A DNA stretch of 9,694 nt from Campylobacterota bacterium (GTDB lineage: Bacteria; Campylobacterota; Campylobacteria; Campylobacterales; SZUA-545), in the NCBI GenBank assembly GCA_003561815.1, contig PWVP01000091.1, positions 1 to 9,694 of the forward strand, given 5' to 3'. This document shows, piece after piece, positions 1 to 6,543 of the stretch. The notes under the pieces are model-generated. The model had not been told where the DNA came from, did not search any database, and worked only from the letters and a program-made list of their open reading frames with translations. Each line of letters opens with the position of its first letter. Within the stretch, counting starts at the first letter, position 1. The translations under genes and the position numbers were made by a program.

Positions 1-255
1 CACCTGGCGGGCGCGGTAGCTCTGAATATCGAGATCGTGCAGTTTGCAGATCAGAACCGTCTCTTTACAGGGCGGCTCCCCCACATGCCAGCTGCCTGTT
101 CCAGCCGAGTCGATCTTAAGATCCAGTCCGCGCCGCTTCGCCTCCCGTTTGGCCACCGCCTCTGCAATCGGCGATCGGCAGATATTGCCCGTACAGACGA
201 AGAGGATGCTCCCCACCGGGCCACGCGGAGGGGTGGGCCGCCCAAAAAGCTTCAT
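1..255 (-). CDS. Low-molecular-weight protein tyrosine phosphatase, N-terminal part (cut by window edge)
   Basis: Cytosolic phosphatase (LMW-PTP family, arsenate-reductase-like fold) expected to hydrolyse phosphotyrosine or related phosphomonoesters through a cysteinyl-phosphate intermediate. The 85 visible residues contain the P-loop CTGNICRS at residues 21-28, matching CX5R(S/T) with nucleophile Cys21 (codon 195-193) and Arg27. The family's next conserved block, DSAGTGSWHVGEPP, is at residues 49-62. The catalytic Asp of the C-terminal DP motif lies beyond the left edge. The ATG at 255 follows the dapD stop by 3 bases, and a GAGGAG sits inside the end of dapD, so translation is probably coupled to dapD. 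The P-loop normally starts a few residues from the N-terminus; here about 14 extra Pro/Gly/Arg-rich residues precede it. A GTG at 216-214 would remove them but has no ribosome binding site. Family assignment is secure; substrate is unknown. Confidence 0.93.
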   Translation of the reverse strand, partial: MKLFGRPTPPRGPVGSILFVCTGNICRSPIAEAVAKREAKRRGLDLKIDSAGTGSWHVGEPPCKETVLICKLHDLDIQSYRARQV

Positions 256-258
256 CGT

Positions 259-1461
259 TTAGTGTAGCTCCTCGTTGAGCTTCACCTCCCGCTTGCTGCG
301 GGTGGCCACAATCTGACCGGTGGTGCTATCCTGGCGAAAGTGAACCCCGTGCAGTCCGGCAAACGCGACCCCCTTAAGCACCAGCGGTGAGCTCCCTGCC
401 GTCTCAAAGCCGGGGTTAATCGCCGCGATCGCCTCGGCTGACTTTGCATCGACACCCACTTTGGTGCCCTCCAAAATCGCCACCCCGGCATCGACGATGC
501 AGCCATCGCCCAGTGGAATGCCGGTGACCGAGTTGGCCCCAAGCAGGGTGTTTTTACCGATGCTGACCGGATTGCCGTTGGTGCCGCTTAAGACCCCCAA
601 AATCGAAGCACCGCCGCCCACATCGCTTCCGCTGCCAACAATCGCACTAGAGGAGATGCGCCCCTCCACCATCACCGGGCCGGTGGTGCCGGCGTTGAAG
701 TTGATATAGCTTGCACCGGGCATCACAGTCGTACCGGGGGCCAGATGCGCCCCCATGCGCACCTTCGAGCCATCCAGAATGCGGGTGTTATCCGCCGGAA
801 TCACATGCTGCAGGTAGCGGGGGAACTTATCCACCGCATCGATCGCCGGATACTCGCCGCGCAGCTTCAGCTCGATCTCATTCTCGCGCAGCCACTCCAG
901 CTCGATCGGCTGGTTGCCCACCCAGGCGACATTGCTCAGCAGACCAAAGGCGCCACTCAGATCCAGACTTCGAAGCGGCGCTTTGCCCTGCGAGAGGGCG
1001 TGAAGCTTTAGATAGACCGCCTCCACGCTCTGAGGCGCCACATCCTCAAAAAGAAAGACCGCCCGATACTCCCCCGCATCCAGTCCATTCTCCTCAGCAA
1101 TCGCCGCTAGCGCCAGCAGAACCTGCACATTTTGATGCTTCGGCCCGGCCGCCTCGTCGATAAAGGGGGCAAAGGCGTTTAGTGCGGCGTTAATAAACCC
1201 GATATCCAGATCCACCACCAGCTCGCTCGCCTTGGGATCAAGCGCCACACCCGACTCTTTAAGCGCGCTGAGCAGCACAGCTGCGGACTTATGGTTCTCT
1301 CTCCAGTTAACTAGCCCGAAGCTCGCCTGCAGTACCCGCTGCGGATCCAGCTGTCCGCGATCGACACGGCAGATACCAAACCCGATCGACTCGCGGTAGG
1401 CATCAGAGGCCATAAACTCCTTTGTAAAGCTATCAAACTGCTCTTTGGTCTTGATAGACAT
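259..1461 (-). CDS. dapD: 2,3,4,5-tetrahydropyridine-2,6-dicarboxylate N-succinyltransferase, long form
   Basis: Cytosolic enzyme of the succinylase branch of lysine/meso-diaminopimelate synthesis: succinyl-CoA + tetrahydrodipicolinate + H2O gives N-succinyl-2-amino-6-oxopimelate + CoA. The C-terminal half is a left-handed beta-helix of hexapeptide repeats with family blocks GAHLAPGTTVMPGA, NFNAGTTGP, MVEGRISSS, GSDVGGGASILG and IGKNTLLGANS. The Glu of MVEGRIS aligns with the residue implicated in catalysis in mycobacterial DapD (from memory). The roughly 220-residue N-terminal region and total of 400 residues match the long form of Campylobacterota and actinobacteria rather than the 274-residue E. 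coli type. I chose the ATG at 1461: AGAAGG lies 9 bases upstream of it but directly abuts the other candidate ATG at 1470 (3 residues longer). It has its own short upstream gap with a possible -10 box and is followed by the phosphatase gene. Confidence 0.96.
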   Translation of the reverse strand: MSIKTKEQFDSFTKEFMASDAYRESIGFGICRVDRGQLDPQRVLQASFGLVNWRENHKSAAVLLSALKESGVALDPKASELVVDLDIGFINAALNAFAPFIDEAAGPKHQNVQVLLALAAIAEENGLDAGEYRAVFLFEDVAPQSVEAVYLKLHALSQGKAPLRSLDLSGAFGLLSNVAWVGNQPIELEWLRENEIELKLRGEYPAIDAVDKFPRYLQHVIPADNTRILDGSKVRMGAHLAPGTTVMPGASYINFNAGTTGPVMVEGRISSSAIVGSGSDVGGGASILGVLSGTNGNPVSIGKNTLLGANSVTGIPLGDGCIVDAGVAILEGTKVGVDAKSAEAIAAINPGFETAGSSPLVLKGVAFAGLHGVHFRQDSTTGQIVATRSKREVKLNEELH

Positions 1462-1491
1462 GCTCCCCATCCTTCTAAAACGATTTGGCGT

Positions 1492-1497
1492 ATTGTG
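1492..1497 (-). promoter_or_regulatory. Possible -10 box upstream of dapD
   Basis: On the minus strand the 54-base gap between the NHL gene stop and the dapD start carries TTGGCACAAT, a TG-like extension followed by CACAAT, about 30 bases before the ATG. This would start dapD transcription near 1485. No convincing -35 box is seen, and CACAAT differs from TATAAT at two positions. Read-through from the fapA-NHL operon is an alternative source of transcript. Confidence 0.3.
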
Positions 1498-1515
1498 CCA
1501 AGAGTCCGATTAGAG

Positions 1516-2544
1516 CTACTCCGGGCGGTAGCGAAGGAGCTTAAGGGTGTGGTTCTTCGCATCCACCACCAGCACATCTCCTGCCCCATCAACCGCCAGA
1601 TCGACCGGCTCATCAAAGCGCGCCCGATCCCCCCGCCCGATCCGATCACCTGGACGCGTACCCCCGGCGGCGGTGTAGGCCGATCCATCACGCTGCACCA
1701 TCCGTATTGCATGGTTTCGACTATCGGCCACCAGCAAAAACCCCTCCGGATGGTACGCAAGCCCCAGCGGGTGACTAAAGAGCGGCTGCGCGCCATCGCG
1801 ATAACCCGAGTAGCCACGACCGGCCAGCGTCCAGACGCGTCCATCGGGCTCAATCACCCGAACAGCGTGGTTATAGGTATCGGCCACATAGAGCTGACCC
1901 TGGGGCGAGAGGGCGATAGCCGAGGGGCCCGCAAAACGGGCCGACTGCCCCACCCCATCGGCCAGACCCATCTGCCCATCACCCGCGAGCGTCACCACAC
2001 GCCCATCGGGCTCGATCACCCGAATTCGGTGATTGAAGGTATCGGCCACATAGAGTCGCCCCTCAGGCGAAGCGGCCACCCCGAGCGGTGAAGCAAACAG
2101 CGCCTTATGGCCCGATTCATCCAGATAGCCCCGCTCCCCTGTGCCGGCCAGGGTGGAGACATTGCCCTCATGGGCTAAAAAGCGTATTTTGTGATTGCCC
2201 GCATCGGCAATCGCCACGCCACCGGGCAGCAAAGCCACCCCCTGAGGCAGCGCAAAGCGCGCACTGAAGGGCAGGCCATTGCGATCGCCATGGGTCGGAC
2301 CCCCTGCCAGTCGGCTAACGCGACTCTCTTGACGATCCCACTGCAGCAGACGGTGACCCGCCTCATCGGTTATCACCCACCGATCCTCCGGCAGCCATGC
2401 GACCGCCCGCGGCGCAGCCTCCCCTAAAGAGGCCGGGAGCGCCACCTTAAAATCCACCTCAAAACCAGGGGCAACCAGCCGGTGTTCACTGGCAGCAAGC
2501 AGCACTACCGACCACAAAACAAGCGCAAAAGCCCTAAAAAACAT
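1516..2544 (-). CDS. Secreted six-repeat NHL beta-propeller protein
   Basis: Exported protein of 342 residues predicted to fold as a beta-propeller. A signal peptide is clear: MFFR, a hydrophobic stretch at residues 5-17, and a likely cleavage after LLAAS near residue 19. Six NHL-type blades are marked by the pattern (V/I)AD..NH.(I/L)(R/K) at about residues 57-69, 111-122, 165-177, 219-231, 271-283 and 325-337, spaced 52-54 residues. Blades are linked by TLAG.G-type turns and ARF..P segments. The first blade is the most divergent (ITDEAGHRLLQW) and has no NH pair. NHL propellers bind proteins, RNA or ligands, or act as lyases; no catalytic residues can be assigned here. The ATG at 2544 overlaps the FapA-like stop by one base (TGATG) with a weak ribosome binding site, so translation is probably coupled. 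Function is otherwise unknown. Confidence 0.9.
   Translation of the reverse strand: MFFRAFALVLWSVVLLAASEHRLVAPGFEVDFKVALPASLGEAAPRAVAWLPEDRWVITDEAGHRLLQWDRQESRVSRLAGGPTHGDRNGLPFSARFALPQGVALLPGGVAIADAGNHKIRFLAHEGNVSTLAGTGERGYLDESGHKALFASPLGVAASPEGRLYVADTFNHRIRVIEPDGRVVTLAGDGQMGLADGVGQSARFAGPSAIALSPQGQLYVADTYNHAVRVIEPDGRVWTLAGRGYSGYRDGAQPLFSHPLGLAYHPEGFLLVADSRNHAIRMVQRDGSAYTAAGGTRPGDRIGRGDRARFDEPVDLAVDGAGDVLVVDAKNHTLKLLRYRPE
1841..2055 (-). repeat. DNA-level repeat inside the NHL gene (two copies, 162 bases apart)
   Basis: Segments 1841-1893 and 2003-2055 are nearly the same at the DNA level: both contain CCATCGGGCT, ATCACCCGAA and GGTATCGGCCACATAGAG. They encode blades 3 and 4 (ADTFNHRIRVIEPDGRV and ADTYNHAVRVIEPDGRV) exactly 54 codons apart. 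The high DNA identity compared with the other blades suggests recent duplication or conversion of one propeller blade. Confidence 0.8.
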
Positions 2545-4502
2545 CAGCCGTGCACCGTCATAATCTCATACTCGCCCTGCTCGTTCTCCATCAGCTTCAG
2601 CTTGGCGATGCGCTCACCCTCGCTGACCGAGTAGAGATACTCCTTGCCCAGCACCGGCAGCCGGAAACGCACCTCGTTGTGCCCAAGCCACTTGGCCGAG
2701 CTGTTGGTGACGGTGGCTGAGAGCACCTGCTCATCAAAGCAGGCCACCTCAGCCCGTTTGGCCTCCACCTGCTCTTCAAGCTCCTGAATGTGCGCCTCTA
2801 GCGCCTCTCTCTTTTTCATCACCCCCAGATACTCCCGCACCATTCGCATAAAGGCCTCCGAAGGGACACGCCCCTCTTTCTTATCCTCCATAATCTGCTG
2901 CTGCATCTGCTTAAAGGTCTCGTGGTTCTTTTTCAGGTAGGCGGTGTTGTTCTCGACACCCTTTTTGCTTTTGGCGATCTCGCTTTGCAGTTCGCTGACC
3001 GCCTCCTGGGTCTGTGTGATTCTATCGGCGGTCTCTTTGTGTGCCATCGGATCGATCGTCAGGCGGTTTTCGCCTTTAAGCACCTGCTCAATCGCGATCG
3101 ATCGGGAGGCTAAGATGCGGGATTTTCCCCGCAGGTCCCGCACCTTTGCATGGCTGGCGTAGATCTCGCCACCAACCGCCTGCTCAACACTCGCCTCATC
3201 CGATCGAATCACGCCCCCCTCCAGACTCTTAATCGTCACGCGCTTGCCGCAGGCAAGCCCTCGCAGGACATTGACCTCCACCGTCTCACCATAGAGCTCA
3301 CTGGTCTTATGGGTCTGACCACTGATCTGAATCGAGCCGGCCTTGATTTTGGCGTTGCTGGCCACACTGCCGTTGACCTCCACCTCCATCGCCTCAACCA
3401 CCATATCCGAGCCGATCACCTCCTCAGAGGGGTCTTTACCGGCAACCTGAACCTTCACATCCTTATCCACCCCGGCACGCACATTGCCGGTGGATTTGAG
3501 GTTGATATCCCCCACGGTCACCGTTTTATCCACCGTCAAGACATTGTTCTCGAGCTTAACATACCCCTCATCCAGGGCGTAGTAGCGCTTGCGCCCCTCT
3601 TCGCTTTTTACCTCGATGGTCTTATTATCCACCCCAAACTCCGGATAGTGGTTCACCTCCGGATCGGGCATCTCGATAAAAGCGCCGTTGTAGCTGCGTC
3701 CGGGCTTGCCTTTTTGGGGCTGGATATACTCTACCAATAGCTCGCCTGAGTCCACGCTGGTGACAAAACCGCGATCGGCATAGTTGACGCGCTTCTCCTC
3801 ATCGCTCTTGGCGTCTTTCTCTTTATAGTGAAAGATAATCGCATCATCGACGGTTTTGACCGGCTCGGGCCAAGCGGTCAGGGGGATATTCAGCTGCTGC
3901 TTAATGGGCTCTTGAGAGGCGATCTTGGCCAGCTTGACAATCGCCAGCTTGAGCGGATCGTCCATTATCCCGATAAGCATTCCATGGCGCAGCTTTAGCT
4001 TGTTGAAGTAGATAAAGAGCTGCTGCTTGATGTTCTCCACAGGGGCCAGCACAGAGCCGGGTAGAATCCGTGCGATCGCTTTGGAGCGAAACTCATCGGG
4101 GAGCACCTTGACTTTGAGTCGAAAGGGGCCAGGGCTTAAGGGCTTGAGCCGGATATGGTACTCCTGGGCAATCTGAAAGCGGGGATCAAGTAGCCACCCC
4201 TTGGGCTGCTTGATGCGCTCTAGGTGGGTCTTGTTAAGCGGCTGATACTCCTCTTCGCCCGGCGGGCGCACAAAGGTTTTGGTCTGAAGGATGTCGAAGT
4301 CGATAGAGGCTGGATGCACCCGCTCTTTTGAGGCCACATCCTGAATGGCCTTGGCGACAGAGACGGTTTTGATATCCATGCTCTTATTAAAGCGCTTTAT
4401 CTCCTCAGCCATCTGCTCGCTCTCATCCCCTTCCGTTACGGGTTGGTATCCACTAAAGGATATATCGGCCACATCCTGAATCGTTGAGATCGATTCTATC
4501 AC
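2544..4502 (-). CDS. FapA/DUF342 family protein with C-terminal coiled coil
   Basis: Large cytoplasmic protein (652 residues; no signal peptide or membrane segments). It reads as the FapA (DUF342) family. The N-terminal region (about residues 45-200) includes HPASIDFDILQTKTFVR, which resembles the extension of Campylobacterota members. A central FapA core (about 245-480) contains SGELLVEYIQPQKGKPG, ALDEGYVKLENN and beta-helix-like turns (SVASNAKIKAGSIQI, ACGKRVTIKS, GGEIYASHAKV). A charged coiled coil spans about 488-595, and the last 55 residues form a small C-terminal domain. In Vibrio, FapA promotes polar flagellar assembly; many other DUF342 proteins have no known role, and no flagellar gene is seen here. 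The GTG at 4502 is the first start after an in-frame stop but has no ribosome binding site; ATG at 4412 (residue 31) is an alternative. The gene overlaps the NHL start by one base. Confidence 0.85.
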   Translation of the reverse strand: MIESISTIQDVADISFSGYQPVTEGDESEQMAEEIKRFNKSMDIKTVSVAKAIQDVASKERVHPASIDFDILQTKTFVRPPGEEEYQPLNKTHLERIKQPKGWLLDPRFQIAQEYHIRLKPLSPGPFRLKVKVLPDEFRSKAIARILPGSVLAPVENIKQQLFIYFNKLKLRHGMLIGIMDDPLKLAIVKLAKIASQEPIKQQLNIPLTAWPEPVKTVDDAIIFHYKEKDAKSDEEKRVNYADRGFVTSVDSGELLVEYIQPQKGKPGRSYNGAFIEMPDPEVNHYPEFGVDNKTIEVKSEEGRKRYYALDEGYVKLENNVLTVDKTVTVGDINLKSTGNVRAGVDKDVKVQVAGKDPSEEVIGSDMVVEAMEVEVNGSVASNAKIKAGSIQISGQTHKTSELYGETVEVNVLRGLACGKRVTIKSLEGGVIRSDEASVEQAVGGEIYASHAKVRDLRGKSRILASRSIAIEQVLKGENRLTIDPMAHKETADRITQTQEAVSELQSEIAKSKKGVENNTAYLKKNHETFKQMQQQIMEDKKEGRVPSEAFMRMVREYLGVMKKREALEAHIQELEEQVEAKRAEVACFDEQVLSATVTNSSAKWLGHNEVRFRLPVLGKEYLYSVSEGERIAKLKLMENEQGEYEIMTVHG

Positions 4503-4521
4503 AGGGAAGTTTTAGTTTGCC

Positions 4522-4527
4522 ATTTTA
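4522..4527 (-). promoter_or_regulatory. Possible -10 box for the FapA-like gene
   Basis: The minus strand reads TTTTAAAATGG in the 46-base gap between two divergent genes. TAAAAT is one base from TATAAT and would start transcription near 4515, leaving a leader of about 13 bases before the GTG at 4502. It lies within the perfect palindrome TTTTAAAA (4523-4530), so an A/T-rich melting region could serve both divergent genes. No -35 box is evident. Confidence 0.35.
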
Positions 4528-4531
4528 AAAC

Positions 4532-4543
4532 CCCCAAAAGGGG
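4532..4543 (+). promoter_or_regulatory. Ribosome binding site of the 70-residue gene inside a small GC hairpin
   Basis: CCCC, AAAA, GGGG form a four-pair GC stem with a four-base loop. The 3' arm GGGG, together with the loop AAAA, is the ribosome binding site for the ATG at 4549 (spacing 5). If the stem forms in the mRNA it would hide part of that site. The stem is short and may be chance. Confidence 0.35.
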
Positions 4544-4548
4544 CCGAT

Positions 4549-4761
4549 ATGGAGTGCATGGAGAGAGAGACCCAAATCCCGACAGCCACCCTGGAGCAGT
4601 CGCTTACCTATACCGGCCAGTTTGCCCACTTCCTGGCCAGCCGCGCCTTTTTCTGCCTGCAGGGCGGAAGCCCGCCGCAGGCTCAAGAGGAGCCGCCACA
4701 GGTGCTCACCGCCGATCGGGATCGCACCTTCGTGGGCACGCGCCTCTTTATCCTCGCCTAA
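4549..4761 (+). CDS. Small hypothetical protein (70 residues)
   Basis: I do not recognise this protein. It is acidic to neutral and soluble, with no signal peptide or membrane helix. It has a central hydrophobic/aromatic patch (GQFAHFLASRAFFCLQGG, residues 23-40), a Pro/Gln/Glu-rich linker (PPQAQEEPPQ) and a C-terminal segment DRTFVGTRLFILA. It appears to be a real gene: third codon positions are strongly G/C, as in the neighbours, and AAAAGGGG sits 5 bases before the ATG. An ATG three codons later (4558) is possible but has poorer spacing. It is divergent from the FapA-like gene and separated from the downstream symporter by 55 bases containing a separate probable promoter, so it may be monocistronic. 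Confidence 0.6.
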   Translation: MECMERETQIPTATLEQSLTYTGQFAHFLASRAFFCLQGGSPPQAQEEPPQVLTADRDRTFVGTRLFILA

Positions 4762-4781
4762 GCCCGCCCTGCCCTCCTGAG

Positions 4782-4790
4782 TGCTACAAT
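4782..4790 (+). promoter_or_regulatory. Extended -10 promoter upstream of the symporter operon
   Basis: TGCTACAAT is an extended -10 element (TGn plus TACAAT, one base from TATAAT). It would start transcription near 4797, about 20 bases before the GTG of the symporter. There is no clear -35 box, which the TG extension could compensate for. Confidence 0.5.
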
Positions 4791-4816
4791 AGCCCCACCC
4801 TTTTGAAAGCCTGAAT

Positions 4817-5989
4817 GTGCGCTATTTTAATACTCTACTCATCGCTGCACTGCTGGCCGGTGTGGCTGTCGGTCTTTTGTGGCCGGGGTTTGCCGGACAT
4901 CTAAGCTGGCTGGGCGATCTCTACCTCTCACTTTTGATGATGGTGCTTTTGCCGCTGGTAATCCTCTCAATCCTCTACGCTTTTTGCCAAAGCGGCACCG
5001 AAAGCCCACTGAGGATACTCGGGCGCGGCGGGCTGTTTTATCTTTTTAGCTCCCTGCTAGCCGGCATCAGCGGTGTGCTGCTCTTCTGGCTGATCGCACC
5101 GGCTGCTGAATGGATGCCGCCTTCTGATACACACACCCCTATCGCCGCATCCATCGACTGGATCGAGCTGCTGATCCCCACCAACCTCTTTGGCGCCCTT
5201 GCCCAGGGGCAGATTCTGCCGGTGATTCTCTTCTGTCTGCTCTTTGGGATCGCGCTGGCCCACTCTTCAGATACCGCAGCACTGGCCGCCCCTCTGGGTG
5301 TGCTCCATGGGGCGATTATGCGCCTGACGGGCTGGATTGTTCTGCTCACGCCGCTTGGGGGGTTTGCGCTTATCGCCCAGGGTGTGAGCCAGCTAGGAGA
5401 GGATCTGCCCGCCACACTGGCGCTGCTCATCGGCACCGTACTGATCGCTGCTTTGTGGCACAGCTTTATCAATCTCCCCCTTTTAGCGCGGCTCTTTGGT
5501 GCGCGCGATCTCTGGCGCTATCTTCGCACCATTAAAAAGGCCCCCTTAACCGCCCTGGCCACCGCCTCCAGCGCCGCCACACTGCCCGTCTCACTTCAGG
5601 CGGCCCAAGAGGCGGGGATCAGGCGCCAAAGCAGCGCGCTTTTGCTCCCGCTGGGCGCCTCGCTCAACATGGACGGCTCGGCTCTCTACCATGCTGTTGT
5701 GGTGCTCTTTTTAGCGCTGCTTTCGGGGCTGGAGCTTGGGGTGGGCGGCTCAATCGTGGTGGTGGGGCTGGTGATGCTCTCCTCGGCGGGCACCTCCGCC
5801 ATCCCCGGTGGTGGGATTGCGATGCTGGCCATGATAGCGACCCTTCTAGGGATCGACCCGGTGTGGCTGGGACTCTATCTACTAATTGATCGTTTTTTAG
5901 ATAACATCATCACATCGGTTAATGTGTGGGGCGATCTGGTTGCCCTAAAGAGTGTCGATCAATCTGCCAAAATGGACCAAAGCGCATGA
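4817..5989 (+). CDS. SDF/DAACS-family sodium(proton)-coupled symporter, probably not acidic-substrate specific
   Basis: Inner-membrane symporter of the glutamate/dicarboxylate family (GltP/GltPh fold, 390 residues). Visible hallmarks are the hairpin-1 serines and LP (TASSAATLPVS), the cation-site NMDGS of helix 7, hairpin 2 with AGTSAIPGGG, and helix 8 with DRFLDNIITSVNVWGD (residues 358-373). Aligning helix 8 with archaeal GltPh, Asp362, Thr366, Asn369 and Asp373 match D394, T398, N401 and D405. The position of R397, which holds the substrate side-chain carboxylate, is Ile365. In this family, loss of that Arg is associated with neutral substrates, as in ASCT-type carriers, so aspartate, glutamate or C4-dicarboxylate transport is doubtful. 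The start is GTG at 4817 with weak GAAAG upstream; an overlapping ATG at 4815 is out of frame. It heads an operon, overlapping the next gene by ATGA. Confidence 0.93.
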   Translation: MRYFNTLLIAALLAGVAVGLLWPGFAGHLSWLGDLYLSLLMMVLLPLVILSILYAFCQSGTESPLRILGRGGLFYLFSSLLAGISGVLLFWLIAPAAEWMPPSDTHTPIAASIDWIELLIPTNLFGALAQGQILPVILFCLLFGIALAHSSDTAALAAPLGVLHGAIMRLTGWIVLLTPLGGFALIAQGVSQLGEDLPATLALLIGTVLIAALWHSFINLPLLARLFGARDLWRYLRTIKKAPLTALATASSAATLPVSLQAAQEAGIRRQSSALLLPLGASLNMDGSALYHAVVVLFLALLSGLELGVGGSIVVVGLVMLSSAGTSAIPGGGIAMLAMIATLLGIDPVWLGLYLLIDRFLDNIITSVNVWGDLVALKSVDQSAKMDQSA

Positions 5990-6525
5990 AAAGAGTCTTT
6001 TTACCGCTGCTGTTTCCCGCGCTGCTTTTAGGGGCCACCTGGGAGCTGGGGGGCGGTGGCGGACTGGTGTTTCTCGATCGCTCCACGCAGGGGGCGTACC
6101 TACAAAACCAGGATGAGAATCTGCCTCGCCTCTTTCTAAGGGGTGGTTATCAGCTCACCCCCCAAAGCGATCAGCTCTTTATCGCAATTGCTTCTGATAA
6201 GCGGATCGATGAGCTGGATCTAGGGTACAACCTGATGCTCCCCTCCATGCAGCCCTACGCCCCCCTGCGCGCTCTACCCTACGCAAAAGCCTCCCTGGCG
6301 ATTGGCAACACCCATGCCGACTGGGACACACTGAGCCATATGGGAGCGGCTTTGGGGTTGGGGCTGATCGGCCACAGTGGCGAGCAGCTTCGTGTGCGTT
6401 TCGAGCTGGAGTACCGTATGCGCGAGGGGCAGCTAGAGCGCGGCGGCCAGGAGCCCAATGGCGAGCTCTTAAGCTGGCGCGATCGGGAGCTTAACTTCCT
6501 GATCGGTCTGGCGCTACTATTTTAA
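5986..6525 (+). CDS. Small exported, outer-membrane beta-barrel-like protein
   Basis: Protein of 179 residues with a signal peptide (MKRVFLPLLFPALLLGATW, cleavage near residue 17). It then has alternating hydrophobic/polar stretches typical of barrel strands (LPRLFLRGGYQL, QLFIAIASD, LDLGYNLML, LRVRFELEYRM) and ends in a terminal Phe after LNFLIGLALLF, the usual C-terminal signature of outer-membrane barrels. About eight strands would fit the length. The ATG at 5986 overlaps the symporter stop (ATGA), which indicates translational coupling; an in-frame ATG at 5926 inside the symporter gene would precede the signal peptide and is unlikely. No family name is assigned. A role with the transporter, for example outer-membrane passage of its substrate, is possible but only an inference from linkage. 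Confidence 0.75.
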   Translation: MKRVFLPLLFPALLLGATWELGGGGGLVFLDRSTQGAYLQNQDENLPRLFLRGGYQLTPQSDQLFIAIASDKRIDELDLGYNLMLPSMQPYAPLRALPYAKASLAIGNTHADWDTLSHMGAALGLGLIGHSGEQLRVRFELEYRMREGQLERGGQEPNGELLSWRDRELNFLIGLALLF

Positions 6526-6529
6526 ATCC

Positions 6530-6536
6530 AAAGGAG
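6530..6536 (+). promoter_or_regulatory. Ribosome binding site that selects a GTG start
   Basis: AAAGGAG lies 7 bases before GTG 6544. The nearby ATG at 6540 is out of frame and only 3 bases away, so this site supports the GTG as the start of the DUF4149 gene. Confidence 0.7.
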
Positions 6537-6543
6537 CCGATGC

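Noticed and set aside
1495..2091. Long plus-strand open frame (198 codons) opposite the NHL gene
   Set aside because: It shadows the NHL repeats on the other strand; its own repeats are the complement of the propeller blades.
3150..3740. Long plus-strand open frame (196 codons) opposite the FapA-like gene
   Set aside because: It is antisense to a well-supported coding region. Its His/Leu/Asp-rich product looks like the complement of the FapA codons, and it has no ribosome binding site or recognisable domain.
4532..4543. CCCC-TTTT-GGGG followed by TTTT on the minus strand as an intrinsic terminator
   Set aside because: No minus-strand gene lies just upstream for it to end; the stem is only four pairs, and the site overlaps a promoter region.
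5038..5472. Minus-strand open frame (144 codons) inside the symporter gene
   Set aside because: Antisense to a conserved transporter gene, with no start signal and a low-complexity Ser/Ala-rich product.
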